This document shows, in pieces, positions 1-9,136 of a stretch of DNA of 64,000 nucleotides (the stretch's first letter is position 1; every line of letters starts with the position of its first letter). The notes under the pieces were generated by a model. The model had not been told where the DNA came from and did no database searches. It was given only the letters and a program-made list of their open reading frames with translations. The stretch is from Guptibacillus spartinae (GTDB lineage: Bacteria > Bacillota > Bacilli > Bacillales > Guptibacillaceae). A program made the position numbers and the translations under genes. The stretch spans positions 1 to 64,000 of the forward strand of contig NZ_JAQQWU010000002.1 in NCBI RefSeq assembly GCF_028610625.1, written 5' to 3'.

Positions 1-98
1 ATTAAATAAGGCAATATAATTTCAGCTGTTCCACTTATCAAACCATAAATAGATAGAGAAACTACAATAGTTGCCAAAATTATTCTAATTATTTTCAC
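1..98 (-). CDS. Small membrane protein, DUF3953-like (partial, cut by window start)
   Basis: Too short for a normal ORF cutoff. A GTG at 98-96 follows a GGGGGAAG ribosome binding site and opens a frame that stays open to base 1: MKIIRIILATIVVSLSIYGL then ISGTAEIILPYL. The single hydrophobic helix followed by a G-x-Y-G-L-I-S-G turn and a Pro-Tyr resembles the small DUF3953 proteins common in Bacillus. That family assignment is from memory and only the first 32 residues are visible. It has the same orientation as the neighbouring small genes. Confidence 0.45.
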   Translation of the reverse strand, partial: MKIIRIILATIVVSLSIYGLISGTAEIILPYL

Positions 99-183
99 CA
101 GCACTTCCCCCGCAATAATGAAATTAGGTCCTTTACTAAAGTCCCCTGTAATACAGTTAAAATGAGCGCAAACCTCTCTAGAT

Positions 184-206
184 TATCGCTCTGAGATTAC
201 AGTACA
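184..206 (-). repeat. Repeat family copy R0 (short form)
   Basis: The + strand reads CGCTCTGAGATTACAG, a variant of the core CGCTCCGAGATTGTTGAAGA found at least ten more times before base 16,200. It lies just after the stop codon of the 65-aa minus-strand gene at 217-414. The hairpin of the long form is absent. Confidence 0.6.
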
Positions 207-216
207 TTGATATTTG

Positions 217-414
217 TTATGATTGTTTCCAACCACTGGTTTGTATCCTTAAAACAGAAGCCATTATTCCTATGAGGCAAAAGGTAATTCCTACTGGAAA
301 GATGAAGAATAGTATAAGATCTGGAATTATTCCAAGGTACGGTAGAATTGTACATACCGGAACTGCAACGGTCAGGGTTAATAAGATAATCAAATCTAGT
401 TTTTTGGTATTCAA
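217..414 (-). CDS. 65-aa two-helix membrane protein, copy 1
   Basis: I do not recognise the family. The protein has two hydrophobic segments (about residues 8-27 and 31-52) and ends in a short polar tail. It starts at a TTG preceded by AGGAGG ten bases upstream. A second copy at 11863-12060 is identical at 58 of 65 positions, and both carry the same repeat core just beyond the stop codon and a full-length repeat upstream. This suggests that the gene travelled together with its flanking repeats. Conservation of the reading frame between the two copies supports real coding. Function is unknown; it may be a membrane peptide of the immunity or stress type, but nothing in the sequence shows this. 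Confidence 0.75.
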   Translation of the reverse strand: MNTKKLDLIILLTLTVAVPVCTILPYLGIIPDLILFFIFPVGITFCLIGIMASVLRIQTSGWKQS

Positions 415-470
415 ACGAAAATCCTCCTAAAGCAATACAATACATTTATTAGCTACTAATCTTAGTTAAC

Positions 471-568
471 ACTCTTAGATCCAATTATTTCAAAATAGTG
501 CTAATAAATCCATCTTTTTTTACATAAATAGAAGCCTATCTTATTACAGATAAGCACCGATTTAATAG
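471..568 (-). repeat. Repeat family copy R1 (long form with hairpin)
   Basis: The + strand has CCAATTATTTCAAAATAG, then an AATAAATC-CATC block, a T/A-rich run, then GAAGCCTATCTTATTACAG and ATAAGCACCGA. On the minus strand this is a degenerate terminator hairpin followed by T residues. It occupies the gap between the EcsC-like gene and the 65-aa gene. Apart from this copy I see nothing else in 415-754. Confidence 0.75.
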
Positions 569-754
569 AACAATGGACTCAATTCAATATTCTTGAGTTG
601 CCCCTATTCATGAAGACCTAGTTTCGAGCTAAAGTAAATAAAAGATGGTGTTAGAACATTAAAATCCATATGACCTGAGGAAACACTGGTAAAGGTATTT
701 GATACTTAGCGTTGTAAATTCTCATTTTCCTGCGCTACCCCCTTCAGGATCGTC

Positions 755-1573
755 TTAATTATCTATGTCCGAAAAATCTATATCAATAATATCTGGGAAG
801 TATTCTTTCATAGCCTTATATTCATCATATAAGCCTTCTTCAGATAGCACTAATGCTTCAGATAGTGCTTTATACAGCCTGTTACCCATTGGCCGCATAC
901 TTATATAGGTTAAGGTTCCCCCAACTGCTCCTCCTAGTACTGGTACAACTTTTGCGACGCCCTTAGCAAATACATCTTTATTCACTTTTATCCCAATGTA
1001 TAAAAGAGATTTCTTAATTATAGGGTAGTAAAGCGTTTTTGTAAGAGCTTTTTGCGGTAACTTTTTTAGCAATTGTTTCGATAATCCGTTCGAAATAAAC
1101 TTTAAGGCATTTGCTGTTCCTGCAACGCTAAACATAACACCTAAAAACATGATTATTTCATTTCGAGCTTCTTCCATATCGGTATGTTCATCAAGCCATA
1201 AGTCATCATGCCCATATAAATAAGCCAATTCTTGGGCTAAAACCACCGAATTTCCAAAAAATTGATATAAGTCTGCCGGAATTGTCCCCGCCATTGCTAA
1301 TCCACCTGGAACACCTGTAGCAAATCCAAGCCCAGCACTTTTTAATGATCTTTTATGAATTACAGCTTTTGCAACATTATCGAGCTCAGATCTATTAATC
1401 CCAGCTTTGTATGGTCCTAATGCTAAAATTTGATTCAACTTTTCCTTAGATACTCGATCAGCAAATCTTTTCGTTAAAAAGTCTTTTCGGTCAACTTTTA
1501 CGGTCGGCACTTTTAAAGTTTGATCAATTAGTGAGGTTAAGTCAATTTGCTTCTTTTTAAGTTTATTTGCCAT
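755..1573 (-). CDS. EcsC-family-like protein
   Basis: 272 aa from the ATG at 1573 (AGAAGG seven bases upstream; an upstream in-frame ATG lacks a good site). The middle contains an Ala/Gly-rich stretch, LGFATGVPGGLAMAGTIPAD, followed by a Leu/Tyr-rich helix. This matches my recollection of the EcsC family signature (small residues, Pro-Gly-Gly, then a D-L/Y-x-x motif). Further hydrophobic helices lie around residues 130-150 and 205-225, so it probably associates with membranes. EcsC of B. subtilis lies beside an ABC exporter, whereas this gene stands alone between two repeat copies. Role unknown. Confidence 0.55.
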   Translation of the reverse strand: MANKLKKKQIDLTSLIDQTLKVPTVKVDRKDFLTKRFADRVSKEKLNQILALGPYKAGINRSELDNVAKAVIHKRSLKSAGLGFATGVPGGLAMAGTIPADLYQFFGNSVVLAQELAYLYGHDDLWLDEHTDMEEARNEIIMFLGVMFSVAGTANALKFISNGLSKQLLKKLPQKALTKTLYYPIIKKSLLYIGIKVNKDVFAKGVAKVVPVLGGAVGGTLTYISMRPMGNRLYKALSEALVLSEEGLYDEYKAMKEYFPDIIDIDFSDIDN

Positions 1574-1740
1574 ATGTATACCTTCTCTCTTCAATTTGGA
1601 GGTAATAATATTTTTCCATATTACTCATTTTAAGTAATTTATTCGACGAAGAACGGTGGAGCAGGGATTTTAAAATTCATCGTGACCTCCAAAATGGATT
1701 TGCGCTTAAAATGTTCAGTTATCTTACGACTTCAGCCAAC

Positions 1741-1858
1741 ATGTCAAATCCAATTATTTCAAAATAACGTTGATAAATCTACCTATTTCCCAAATAAAAG
1801 GAGCCTATCTTATTTAAGATAAGCTCCGAGATTGTGGAAGACTCTGTTTCAAGATATT
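1741..1858 (-). repeat. Repeat family copy R2 (long form with hairpin)
   Basis: The + strand has CCAATTATTTCAAAATAACG, TGATAAATCTACC, then GGAGCCTATCTTATTTAAGA with TAAGCTCCGAGATTGTGGAA. The minus strand reads as a strong GC-based stem with an AT loop followed by TTTTATTT, a terminator for the DUF2971 gene that ends at 1873. The rest of 1574-1740 shows no gene. Confidence 0.85.
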
Positions 1859-1872
1859 TACTTGTGTGCCTA

Positions 1873-2646
1873 CTACTTATTTATCCTGTACAATTCAGAC
1901 TTGCCAAGGTAATTGATTCCATTCTGTTCACAAAACATTTTCAAGGTTTTATTAAACCACTCTGGTGCAAAGGGATTAAGCATAACTGAGTTAATAAAAT
2001 TATCAATATGTCCGTAGTAAACCTGAAATGTTTTATCCTTTAGATTTAAATTTAACTTTGATATGATTCTTTTTACTTCAGTAGAAATTTCTTCAATTGC
2101 AATATCCTTATATAACCAGGAGTCTCCGCTTAGCTTTAAATAGTCTTTTACGTATTCTTGAGCGTCTTCGGTCCCATTAAACTTATAATGAGTTACAAGT
2201 CTAATTTCACTTTCATGTGAGAACGCTTTTCTTTTGATTTTAATTAAATCATAAAAGGAGTCTTTTTCTACTATCTCATTCAGATCTTCCACATACTCTA
2301 CTTCTAAATCTTCAACATTTTCAAGTTTTGAAATGTCATTTAAGTCAATTTCAATACGTACTGAAGTGTTATTATTATTATAAATTCTCCATAAAGCATC
2401 GCTCTCATTTATTTTTGTCCAAGATTGACAATATAACTTATTCGTTATAATTTGTTGAAGTATAGTCTCTAAAGCATGTTTTGTAGATATTGAATCGGCA
2501 GAATCGGTCGTTTTTTTTAATTTAGATTCAATTAAATTTAACTCATATGGATCATCCCAAAGAGTAGGATGTACAAAAGTTAATGATTGTTTCATTATCA
2601 TATCAACAAAGGACTCAAAACTTATAAATCTATAAATTTTAGACAT
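1873..2646 (-). CDS. DUF2971 family protein
   Basis: 257 aa from the ATG at 2646, which has CAGGAGGAAAAA just upstream; the longer frame has no site. The N-terminus (YRFISFESFVDMI then LTFVHPTLWDDPYE), the middle CQSWTKINESDALWRIY and the later FSHESEIRLV block follow the DUF2971 pattern. Members are scattered in accessory regions and their biochemical role is not established. Here it is a single gene with its own repeat-type terminator just downstream, and it is AT-rich compared with the core genes later in the window, which fits horizontal acquisition. Confidence 0.75.
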   Translation of the reverse strand: MSKIYRFISFESFVDMIMKQSLTFVHPTLWDDPYELNLIESKLKKTTDSADSISTKHALETILQQIITNKLYCQSWTKINESDALWRIYNNNNTSVRIEIDLNDISKLENVEDLEVEYVEDLNEIVEKDSFYDLIKIKRKAFSHESEIRLVTHYKFNGTEDAQEYVKDYLKLSGDSWLYKDIAIEEISTEVKRIISKLNLNLKDKTFQVYYGHIDNFINSVMLNPFAPEWFNKTLKMFCEQNGINYLGKSELYRINK

Positions 2647-2769
2647 TTTTTCCTCCTGTTTATTACGTACTAATTTATTAGAGACCAATACCTCTTGTTA
2701 CATTGCTTTGACTTTCTGAAATAAGAGAAATGCAACTTTTAATGGAACCTTTATTTAAATATGCTGATA

Positions 2770-4380
2770 TTAATAATTTTTAGATTTCCTATTTAATATA
2801 CCTTTTGCTAAAGTTAGTTTCGAACCAATACCTAAATAAACAAGCAATCCTGTACATATAGATATAGCCGAAGTAAGAAGAGCACGAGAATATAAACTGA
2901 AAGCTTCTGGTAACCATATCTCACAGAGAACTTCCGTCCCCCATACAATCAGGGACATTAAGACTACTAACAATAAAACGCTTCTCAATGTTTTAAGTAA
3001 AGGTAGAATCTTAAAGTGAATGGTATTCTTGATCATATATACGTTATATGTAATCGACGTTGTGAAACCAATATAGGTTGCTAATATGGGCCCTACTTCA
3101 TCTAAATATGGCACAAGTAGATAGTTTAAAAGCACCTTTAAACCAACGCCTATGAGTATACCTATGATTAATTTCTTTTGCTGATTAATCCCTTGCATAA
3201 TAGCAGCCGTTACCGTGTACAAAGCAAAAACAACTGCGGCCAAAGAGTACCATTCCAGTATGCCTCCGCCTATGTCAGGGCTATTTTCTAGTCCAAACAC
3301 CATTATATAAATTGGTCTTCCTAGAATACATAAACCCATAGCAGCCGGCAGTGTAAAGAAAATTAGAATTTGTATGGTTTGAGAAATTTTGTTATGTACC
3401 TCTAACATCCTTCCACTATTAAATGCAGAGGTTATCCCTGGGATTAAAGACATACCAAATGCTGTCGCTAATGATACAGGAACCATAACGAGAATTTGAG
3501 CTAGACCAATAACGGAATTAATCGTCTCAGCTTCATATAAATTGTATCCAATCGATTGAAATAACTTATTTATCATGAAGGTATCAATATTCTGGTAGAT
3601 CGGTATGGCAAGACCAGTAATTACAAAAGGAATTGCATAACCAATCAATTCTTTAAACATCGATTGAACGTTCATGTCCTCGTTGTTCAAACTTTCATCT
3701 CTTTGTTTCTTAATTAAATCTCTACGTTTAAAGAAGACAAATAGCAATGTGATAAATCCAGCTAATCCTCCTATAAAAGCAGCAAAGGTAGCGACGCCCA
3801 CTGCATTTGTAATAGAGCTTTTAAGTACATGAATAGTGACATATGCACCTGCCAAAATGAAAGTAATCCTAACCACCTGTTCGATGACTGTGCTTAGTGC
3901 AGATGGACCCATAGATTGGTTACCTTGAAAGTACCCCCTAAAAACGCTCATAGCTGGAATTATTAACAAAGCAAAACTAACAAGACGAATGACAAACTGA
4001 ACATCCTCAATAGAATTACCTGTTGAATCATTAGGATCTATGACTAATCTTGCTAAAAATGGTGCCGTTAAATACAAAGCTACGAAGGATATGGTACCAG
4101 TCATGACCATTAAATACATTCCATACCGTAAAAGCCTCAATCCGACTTGATAATTACCTACTTCATTATATTTCGAAACAAATTTTGATACGGCAAGGGG
4201 AAGACCTATTGTTGAAATGCTTAATAGAATTGTATATGGTCCGTAGGCATATTTATATAAAACGTATCCCTGCGTTGATACAAGAGCAGTAAATGGAATA
4301 ATATAAATGAAGCCTAGAATCTTAGATATTAGGGTTGCAGCCGTTAGAAAAAAAGTACCCCTTAAAAATTTACTTTCCAC
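2770..4380 (-). CDS. MurJ/SpoVB-type oligosaccharide (lipid II) flippase
   Basis: 536 aa with about 14 hydrophobic segments, the size of B. subtilis MurJ (YtgP) and SpoVB. The N-terminus (FLRGTFFLTAATLISKILGF, then GLPLAVSKFVSKYN) carries the basic residues of the central cavity typical of the MOP exporter superfamily. It would move undecaprenyl-linked sugar or peptidoglycan precursor across the membrane. The start is a GTG at 4380 with GAGGTG upstream. It is a stand-alone gene, but the next genes upstream (LCP ligase and peptidoglycan-type deacetylase) are also envelope genes. Because it sits in an accessory region it may be an additional flippase for a teichoic-acid or capsule-like polymer rather than the housekeeping MurJ. 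Confidence 0.8.
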   Translation of the reverse strand: MESKFLRGTFFLTAATLISKILGFIYIIPFTALVSTQGYVLYKYAYGPYTILLSISTIGLPLAVSKFVSKYNEVGNYQVGLRLLRYGMYLMVMTGTISFVALYLTAPFLARLVIDPNDSTGNSIEDVQFVIRLVSFALLIIPAMSVFRGYFQGNQSMGPSALSTVIEQVVRITFILAGAYVTIHVLKSSITNAVGVATFAAFIGGLAGFITLLFVFFKRRDLIKKQRDESLNNEDMNVQSMFKELIGYAIPFVITGLAIPIYQNIDTFMINKLFQSIGYNLYEAETINSVIGLAQILVMVPVSLATAFGMSLIPGITSAFNSGRMLEVHNKISQTIQILIFFTLPAAMGLCILGRPIYIMVFGLENSPDIGGGILEWYSLAAVVFALYTVTAAIMQGINQQKKLIIGILIGVGLKVLLNYLLVPYLDEVGPILATYIGFTTSITYNVYMIKNTIHFKILPLLKTLRSVLLLVVLMSLIVWGTEVLCEIWLPEAFSLYSRALLTSAISICTGLLVYLGIGSKLTLAKGILNRKSKNY

Positions 4381-4490
4381 TGAGACACCTCAATTATTTC
4401 TACTGTATGAGCTATGCTATCTATAATATATTTCTTCCATCACTTCATATTAACATATTTATCCATTATAACTGAGAGAAATTAAACCAT

Positions 4491-4523
4491 AAAAAAGACG
4501 ACTTCTCTTATGAAATCGTCTTT
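4491..4523 (-). terminator. Intrinsic terminator
   Basis: AAAGACGA and TCGTCTTT form an 8-bp stem, and the minus strand continues with TTTTTT. It lies 140 bases past the LCP gene and would end the deacetylase-LCP transcript. Confidence 0.65.
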
Positions 4524-4560
4524 ATGCAATAGGTCAGTTAGATTACTCTCATTTTTCAAT

Positions 4561-4600
4561 TCTCGCTCCGAGATTGTTGAAGACTTGAAGTCAAGATAAT
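4561..4600 (-). repeat. Repeat family copy R3 (short form)
   Basis: CGCTCCGAGATTGTTGAAGA on the + strand, followed by an extension (CTTGAAGTCAAGATA) also present beyond copy R2. It lies about 65 bases past the LCP gene stop. The hairpin arm of the long form is missing. Confidence 0.75.
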
Positions 4601-4663
4601 TAGAAACTCTCTTCCTTGAAAACCCTCATTTTCAAATACTCTCTAATAACCATTAGATCATTA

Positions 4664-5662
4664 TCACGATAACTTCAAAGAATCTTTTAACTCTTTCTTC
4701 AAAAATTCTAACTTGTTGAGGTCTGGAATAAAGTATGAAGGCCCTGGCACTTCAGGTGTCGTTCCCTTGATTTCCTTCGTTTGAATAGACGTTGAACTTA
4801 TTGTAGGAAACTTTTTTTGCAGGGCAAGTATTTCACTTGGTTTAAAATTAGTCTCAACGTTATCTTTTAATACCTCTGAAATCTTATTAATTTCAAATAG
4901 TGTGTCTCCTGACTTGACCTCATCTACCGTAGCTTTAATAAATTGTCTTTGACGTTCATCTCTTGAGTAAACGGTGCTCACATCACGCTTCCTCATTCTT
5001 ACAAATGCGAGCGCTTCTTCCCCATTCATTTCGGTTATTCCCTCATCAAAGTAAATCCGATCATTTGAATAAAAGTTCTTTTCCCAAAATGGATATTTCA
5101 CATCTACCTTAACTCCACCAATTGCATCAACAATGTCATGAAATCCTTCAAAATTTACAGCAACATACTTATCGATCGGTATCTCCAAAAGATCTTCCAC
5201 TGTTTCTACGGCTAACTTTTTGCCTCCATAATTGGTAAGGTACCCATATGTATAAGCAGCATTTATTTTATGAGTCCCAGCGTATTCACTTCCAACTTTT
5301 TCAACCGGAACTTGCACTTTTGTATCCCTAGGAATACTTGTCATCGTTACTTCTTTTGACTTAGGATCAAGAGTTATAACAATTTGAGTATCAGCTCTTC
5401 CGCCTTTTCCATCTGAGGAATAATCTTCAATTCCAAGTAGCAAAATGGATATGGGTTCATTTCCGACTTTTACTTTTGTGTCTCTTAATTCTGACATATC
5501 GTTATCCCGTTCAAGTTCACTATAAGATTCCTTCGCCGTATCATATACTTGAAATCCTAAATAACTCGCGATACAAATGACAATAAAGAAAAGTGATAGA
5601 GTACCAATGAGGATTTTTTTCCTGCGCTTTTTTCTTCGCCGATCTGTGAATCTATTTTTCAT
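4664..5662 (-). CDS. LytR-CpsA-Psr (LCP) family cell-wall polymer ligase
   Basis: 332 aa from the ATG at 5662 (AAAAGGAGAAAAAG upstream). A highly basic cytoplasmic N-terminus (about residues 1-16) precedes one membrane anchor (about 17-38). The LCP domain carries LLLGIEDYSSDGKGGRADTQ, SIPRDTKV, HKINAAYTYG, a GGVKVDV block and ALAFVRMRKR followed by the Arg-rich DERQRQ. These Arg and Asp residues bind the prenyl-pyrophosphate donor. LCP enzymes transfer wall teichoic acid or other anionic polymers from the lipid carrier to peptidoglycan outside the membrane. It lies 42 bases after the deacetylase gene, so the two are probably cotranscribed. Confidence 0.9.
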   Translation of the reverse strand: MKNRFTDRRRKKRRKKILIGTLSLFFIVICIASYLGFQVYDTAKESYSELERDNDMSELRDTKVKVGNEPISILLLGIEDYSSDGKGGRADTQIVITLDPKSKEVTMTSIPRDTKVQVPVEKVGSEYAGTHKINAAYTYGYLTNYGGKKLAVETVEDLLEIPIDKYVAVNFEGFHDIVDAIGGVKVDVKYPFWEKNFYSNDRIYFDEGITEMNGEEALAFVRMRKRDVSTVYSRDERQRQFIKATVDEVKSGDTLFEINKISEVLKDNVETNFKPSEILALQKKFPTISSTSIQTKEIKGTTPEVPGPSYFIPDLNKLEFLKKELKDSLKLS

Positions 5663-5704
5663 CTTTTTCTCCTTTTTTCTATGGATTGTGAAACCAGTAT
5701 TCAC

Positions 5705-7063
5705 TTAAGTGTTTCCATAATAGGTTCCTGCACTATAGTGATCTTGCATCGCCAACAACTGAGAAACTGTTAAAAAGTGATAGCCTTCATCTTCAAGGGT
5801 AGTTAGGAGCCGTGGTAAGGCATCGGCGGTAGTTGGATGCACATCATGTAACAGGATGATCGATCCAGATACAACTTCCTTGTTTACGACCTGATTGATC
5901 GCATCAACATTCTTACTTTTCCAATCCAATGAATCAACGGACCATAGAATAAGAGAAGCTCCATTGCGACTTGCCACTTCTTCAACTTCTGAATTGATCG
6001 CTCCATAAGGCGGCCTGATAAGTGTAGGTGCTTCCCCTGTCGCATCCTGGATCTTTTGTGTGGAGCTTTGGAATTCCTTTTGTATTCTGGACTCCCCTAG
6101 TTTCGTTAAGTTCATGTGTTGATCGGTATGATTCCCAATTTCATGCCCAGCGCTAGCCACTTGCGCAGCAAGAGAAGGGTTCTTTTCTACTTGACTCCCT
6201 AACATAAAAAACGTAGCTTTAGCTTGATGTTGCTTTAGTATCTTCAAAACCCGTGGAGTGACGTTCGGATTAGGTCCATCATCAAAAGTCAGTGCAACAT
6301 ACTTTTCTCCAGGTTTAAGAAGAGGTGGCTCGCGCTCTGCTGTTGCAGCTGTATTTTCTTCCTCTAAAGGAAGTTTAATTTCAATTGGCCCCTCCCCGTT
6401 TTCGGTTAGGTTAGACTTCTCCATATAGAAGATAAGCGAACCTTCATGTGCCAACCAATTCCATGAGTCAGGCGCACTCAATAATTCACTGAGCCTTTGA
6501 TCGATTAATTCCTTATTATACTGATCGTTTTGTTTTAATTGCTTCTCCAAAGTAGCACGAACATTCTCTAACGTTTTTCCATAGGAAGTGAGTAAATCGC
6601 TTATTTTTAGGCGGTTATGATTAGCATCTACCGTAAAAACTTTGACGTGATTTTCACTAGAACCCGTATCTACCAAATGATTGGCGTTAAAGATTAAACT
6701 TGTTGTATCTTTTGCTCCTAGTTTTGCATCTGCTTGAATCGTTAAGTGAGCACGACTTCCCGAACCAAGCTGATCTTTCTCAGATTCTACTTCAGAGAAA
6801 AACATTTCTTTCTGCTCTTCAATCCACTCTTCAATCGTTTTTTCAAGAGACCGATTGTCAATAATCGGTTTGGTAACCAGTATAGTATAACGCTCGGTTT
6901 CGTCAGTCTCTTGCTCAAATTCAATGGTATTTTCCTTATCAACTTCCTTTGCGCTACTATCTCCAACCCACTTGCCAATCCCAATTACCATAAAAAGTCC
7001 TAATAAAATAAGCACAACCCATCCGGGCCATTTGATTCGCTTGAATGGCAACCTCTTCATCAT
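5705..7063 (-). CDS. Membrane-anchored polysaccharide deacetylase, PdaC-like
   Basis: 452 aa. A short basic N-terminus and one membrane helix (about residues 14-33) are followed by a DUF4163/DUF3298-like extracellular domain (about 55-235) and a C-terminal NodB homology domain. NodB motifs are visible in order: ALTFDDGPNPN (the second Asp is a metal ligand), GNHTDQHMNL (the two metal histidines), RPPYG and LLHDVHP. The two-domain order matches PdaC of B. subtilis, which removes acetyl groups from N-acetylmuramic acid. Activity on wall polymer outside the cell is inferred from the anchor. It is the first gene of a pair with the LCP ligase. Confidence 0.88.
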   Translation of the reverse strand: MMKRLPFKRIKWPGWVVLILLGLFMVIGIGKWVGDSSAKEVDKENTIEFEQETDETERYTILVTKPIIDNRSLEKTIEEWIEEQKEMFFSEVESEKDQLGSGSRAHLTIQADAKLGAKDTTSLIFNANHLVDTGSSENHVKVFTVDANHNRLKISDLLTSYGKTLENVRATLEKQLKQNDQYNKELIDQRLSELLSAPDSWNWLAHEGSLIFYMEKSNLTENGEGPIEIKLPLEEENTAATAEREPPLLKPGEKYVALTFDDGPNPNVTPRVLKILKQHQAKATFFMLGSQVEKNPSLAAQVASAGHEIGNHTDQHMNLTKLGESRIQKEFQSSTQKIQDATGEAPTLIRPPYGAINSEVEEVASRNGASLILWSVDSLDWKSKNVDAINQVVNKEVVSGSIILLHDVHPTTADALPRLLTTLEDEGYHFLTVSQLLAMQDHYSAGTYYGNT

Positions 7064-7140
7064 ATTATCGATCCTCTTTCATTTCATCTATGAAAAATGT
7101 TCAGACACGTTATAAAACCTATATTTCGACATATATACAA

Positions 7141-7166
7141 AAGAGTCTATCGATAGATAGACCCTA
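7141..7166 (-). terminator. Intrinsic terminator
   Basis: GTCTATC and GATAGAC form the stem, followed on the minus strand by CTTTTG. It ends the TmrB-like gene that stops at 7183. Confidence 0.65.
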
Positions 7167-7182
7167 AGATTCAAACATACTA

Positions 7183-7731
7183 TTAAATCCTATGGTTGTT
7201 GGCATTATCATTTACATGATTGGTAATCGTCTCAACAATATCAGAAACACTTACGTTTTCAGTCGAAAGGGAAGTCCCTAAATCGTATCGATCAAATGCC
7301 TCTAAACAAGCATCCGTCTGGTGAAAACACCAGGCTCCTTCTTGTTCTCCTCGATTCAACAGTCTCTGATGAATGGTATCTTTACTTGCTGTTAAGCAAA
7401 AGGCATGGATGTTTTCATCCCATTTTTTCAGTCCATTAAAAATATATTGAAAATAATCAGGTTTTCGAAGCGTCATAGGAACGATTAAGTTTATTTGATA
7501 ACGACTTATTAAACGAGCTGCTGTTTCGACCGTTAATTCCGGCCAAAGCTGTAAATCTTGAAAATCACCCGTATGAGCTTCTTGTGCCTGAATGTCTTTT
7601 GGCATCATGTGCCGCAGCATATATCCGATTACTTCAGGATCATAAATCATACTATTATCAATTTCATTTAATAAAGCTTCTGCAACGCTAGTTTTCCCAA
7701 CACCAAATGCTCCGTTTACCATGATAATCAT
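7183..7731 (-). CDS. TmrB-like P-loop nucleotide-binding protein
   Basis: 182 aa. A P-loop, GAFGVGKTS, sits at residues 7-15, and the protein continues with DPEVIGYMLRHMMPK and a later Arg-rich CFHQTDACLEAF segment. This matches small ATP-binding proteins related to TmrB, the B. subtilis tunicamycin-resistance factor, and to other AAA_18/AAA_33 kinases. The substrate is not evident. The start at 7731 has AGGGGAT upstream. It is a single gene with its own terminator. Confidence 0.65.
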   Translation of the reverse strand: MIIMVNGAFGVGKTSVAEALLNEIDNSMIYDPEVIGYMLRHMMPKDIQAQEAHTGDFQDLQLWPELTVETAARLISRYQINLIVPMTLRKPDYFQYIFNGLKKWDENIHAFCLTASKDTIHQRLLNRGEQEGAWCFHQTDACLEAFDRYDLGTSLSTENVSVSDIVETITNHVNDNANNHRI

Positions 7732-7787
7732 TAGACGATCCCCTCATCACTAAAGTTTCATTTCTCTCAGTTTGTTTCTTCTAATTA

Positions 7788-8272
7788 CTAAGAATTTATT
7801 AATCTAAATTTAGACTGCTTATGACCAAATCGTTCAAGCTCTTCTTCAAATTGCATGCCAGCTTTTTGTAGCACATGACGGGAAGCTTTATTCTGAGACT
7901 GTGTTTCCGCCACTATGGTAGAATACCCTAGTGTTTCAATCCCAAATTTCAAGATGTGCGTAATGACTTCTGTAGCATACCCTTTTCCCAATAGTCCGGT
8001 AAAAATTGATTTCCGATTTCGATATCACGCTCATCATGATACATATCGAGAAAAACCAGTCCTATAAAAGCTTCCGTCTCTCGTAACCGTATCGTCCAAT
8101 GCAAAGCTGCATTTTGAGAGTGAATCATTTCATTAAACCTCTTCCCATAACCCACTTCATCAACAGGACCGCCTATATATTCCCGAACATGCTCATTTTC
8201 ATATAGTTGTTTAATATCAGCATAGTCCTCTATTGAAAGAGGGATTAGCATGCATCGTTCAGTATTCAACAA
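7788..8272 (-). pseudogene. GNAT acetyltransferase broken by a 1-base frameshift
   Basis: Two overlapping frames make one RimJ/RimL-type acetyltransferase of about 160 aa. The first (8272 down to 7949) encodes the N-terminal half through IGNQFLPDYWEKG. The second (7991 down to 7788) resumes at GKGYATEV, the acetyl-CoA loop, and runs to the C-terminus. The switch falls at a G run near 7987-7989, where one additional G would restore Tyr-Trp-Gly-Lys-Gly-Tyr-Ala. It is either a real recent mutation or a homopolymer sequencing error. The start is TTG with GAGGAGGAAAAG upstream. Confidence 0.8.
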
Positions 8273-8310
8273 TACTTTTCCTCCTCACCTTCCAATTCTC
8301 CCAGGCGATA

Positions 8311-8928
8311 TTAATAGAATTTTGAGAGTGCAGGAAACGAGTCAATTACATCATCGTATTCCGATACTTCTCCGAAACCATACTGTGCATAAATAAAAGG
8401 AATTTTAGCGTACCTCGCTGCTTTTAGATCCCCTTCCGTATCCCCTATATAAATAGGCGTTGTCAGATTGTTTCTCTCTATAATCAGCTGAATATTTTCT
8501 CCTTTTGAAAGTCCCGTTCTCCCAGGGTTTTCAAAGTCTTGAAAGTAGTTCTCAAGTTGGTGATGCGTATAGAATGATTCAATATATCCATCCTGGCATT
8601 TACTGACGATATAGAGTTTGTATGAGTTTGATAGTCTCTTCAATACTGTCTCTACCTGAGGAAAAAGAGAACCACCGTGTTTTTCTATGTATCCTTGTTC
8701 AACTTCGCAACACTCTCTTATCACCTGTTCTCTGACCTCTTCAGACAGATAAGGAAATAGTTTTAAACTAATCTCCTGCATTTGTAACCCCATCGTTCCT
8801 TCAAAGTCAGTTCTTGTGAGTTCTCGATGAACTTGTGGGTGTTCTTTCAAACGACTATTCCATGCGAGTAATACAGTATCAATCGGGTCCCAGATGGTGC
8901 CGTCTAAGTCAAAAATAATGCTATCCAT
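8311..8928 (-). CDS. HAD-superfamily hydrolase (phosphoglycolate phosphatase-like)
   Basis: 205 aa. Motif I, FDLDGTIWD, lies at residues 6-14 with the nucleophile and acid/base Asp pair. An alpha-helical cap follows, then motif II around IVSK, motif III Lys near GLSKGENI, and motif IV IGDTEGDLKAA. This is the class of small phosphatases with an N-terminal cap (PGP/beta-phosphoglucomutase type). The substrate cannot be told. The start has GGGAGAGATCACT upstream. It lies 38 bases upstream of the broken acetyltransferase, so the two may share a transcript. Confidence 0.82.
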   Translation of the reverse strand: MDSIIFDLDGTIWDPIDTVLLAWNSRLKEHPQVHRELTRTDFEGTMGLQMQEISLKLFPYLSEEVREQVIRECCEVEQGYIEKHGGSLFPQVETVLKRLSNSYKLYIVSKCQDGYIESFYTHHQLENYFQDFENPGRTGLSKGENIQLIIERNNLTTPIYIGDTEGDLKAARYAKIPFIYAQYGFGEVSEYDDVIDSFPALSKFY

Positions 8929-9136
8929 ATAGTGATCTCTCCCAGTAAAACGCTTAATGGAAAAACTTCTTATTCTTTCAGCATAAGAGCAGCTTCGTAA
9001 TATTCTAATAAAAGAAACGGAATCATGCTTTCTACCTCAACTATGTATATAATTGTAAAAAGAGACACTACATGACGTTTGCTTCTATATTCATACCTCA
9101 ATATAACTCGAGGCATATTTTACAGAGGATGATGAG

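Noticed and set aside
197-445. 82-aa minus-strand ORF overlapping the 65-aa gene
   Set aside because: The 65-aa frame is conserved in the second copy at 11863-12060 and has a well-placed ribosome site; the 82-aa frame is not conserved there.
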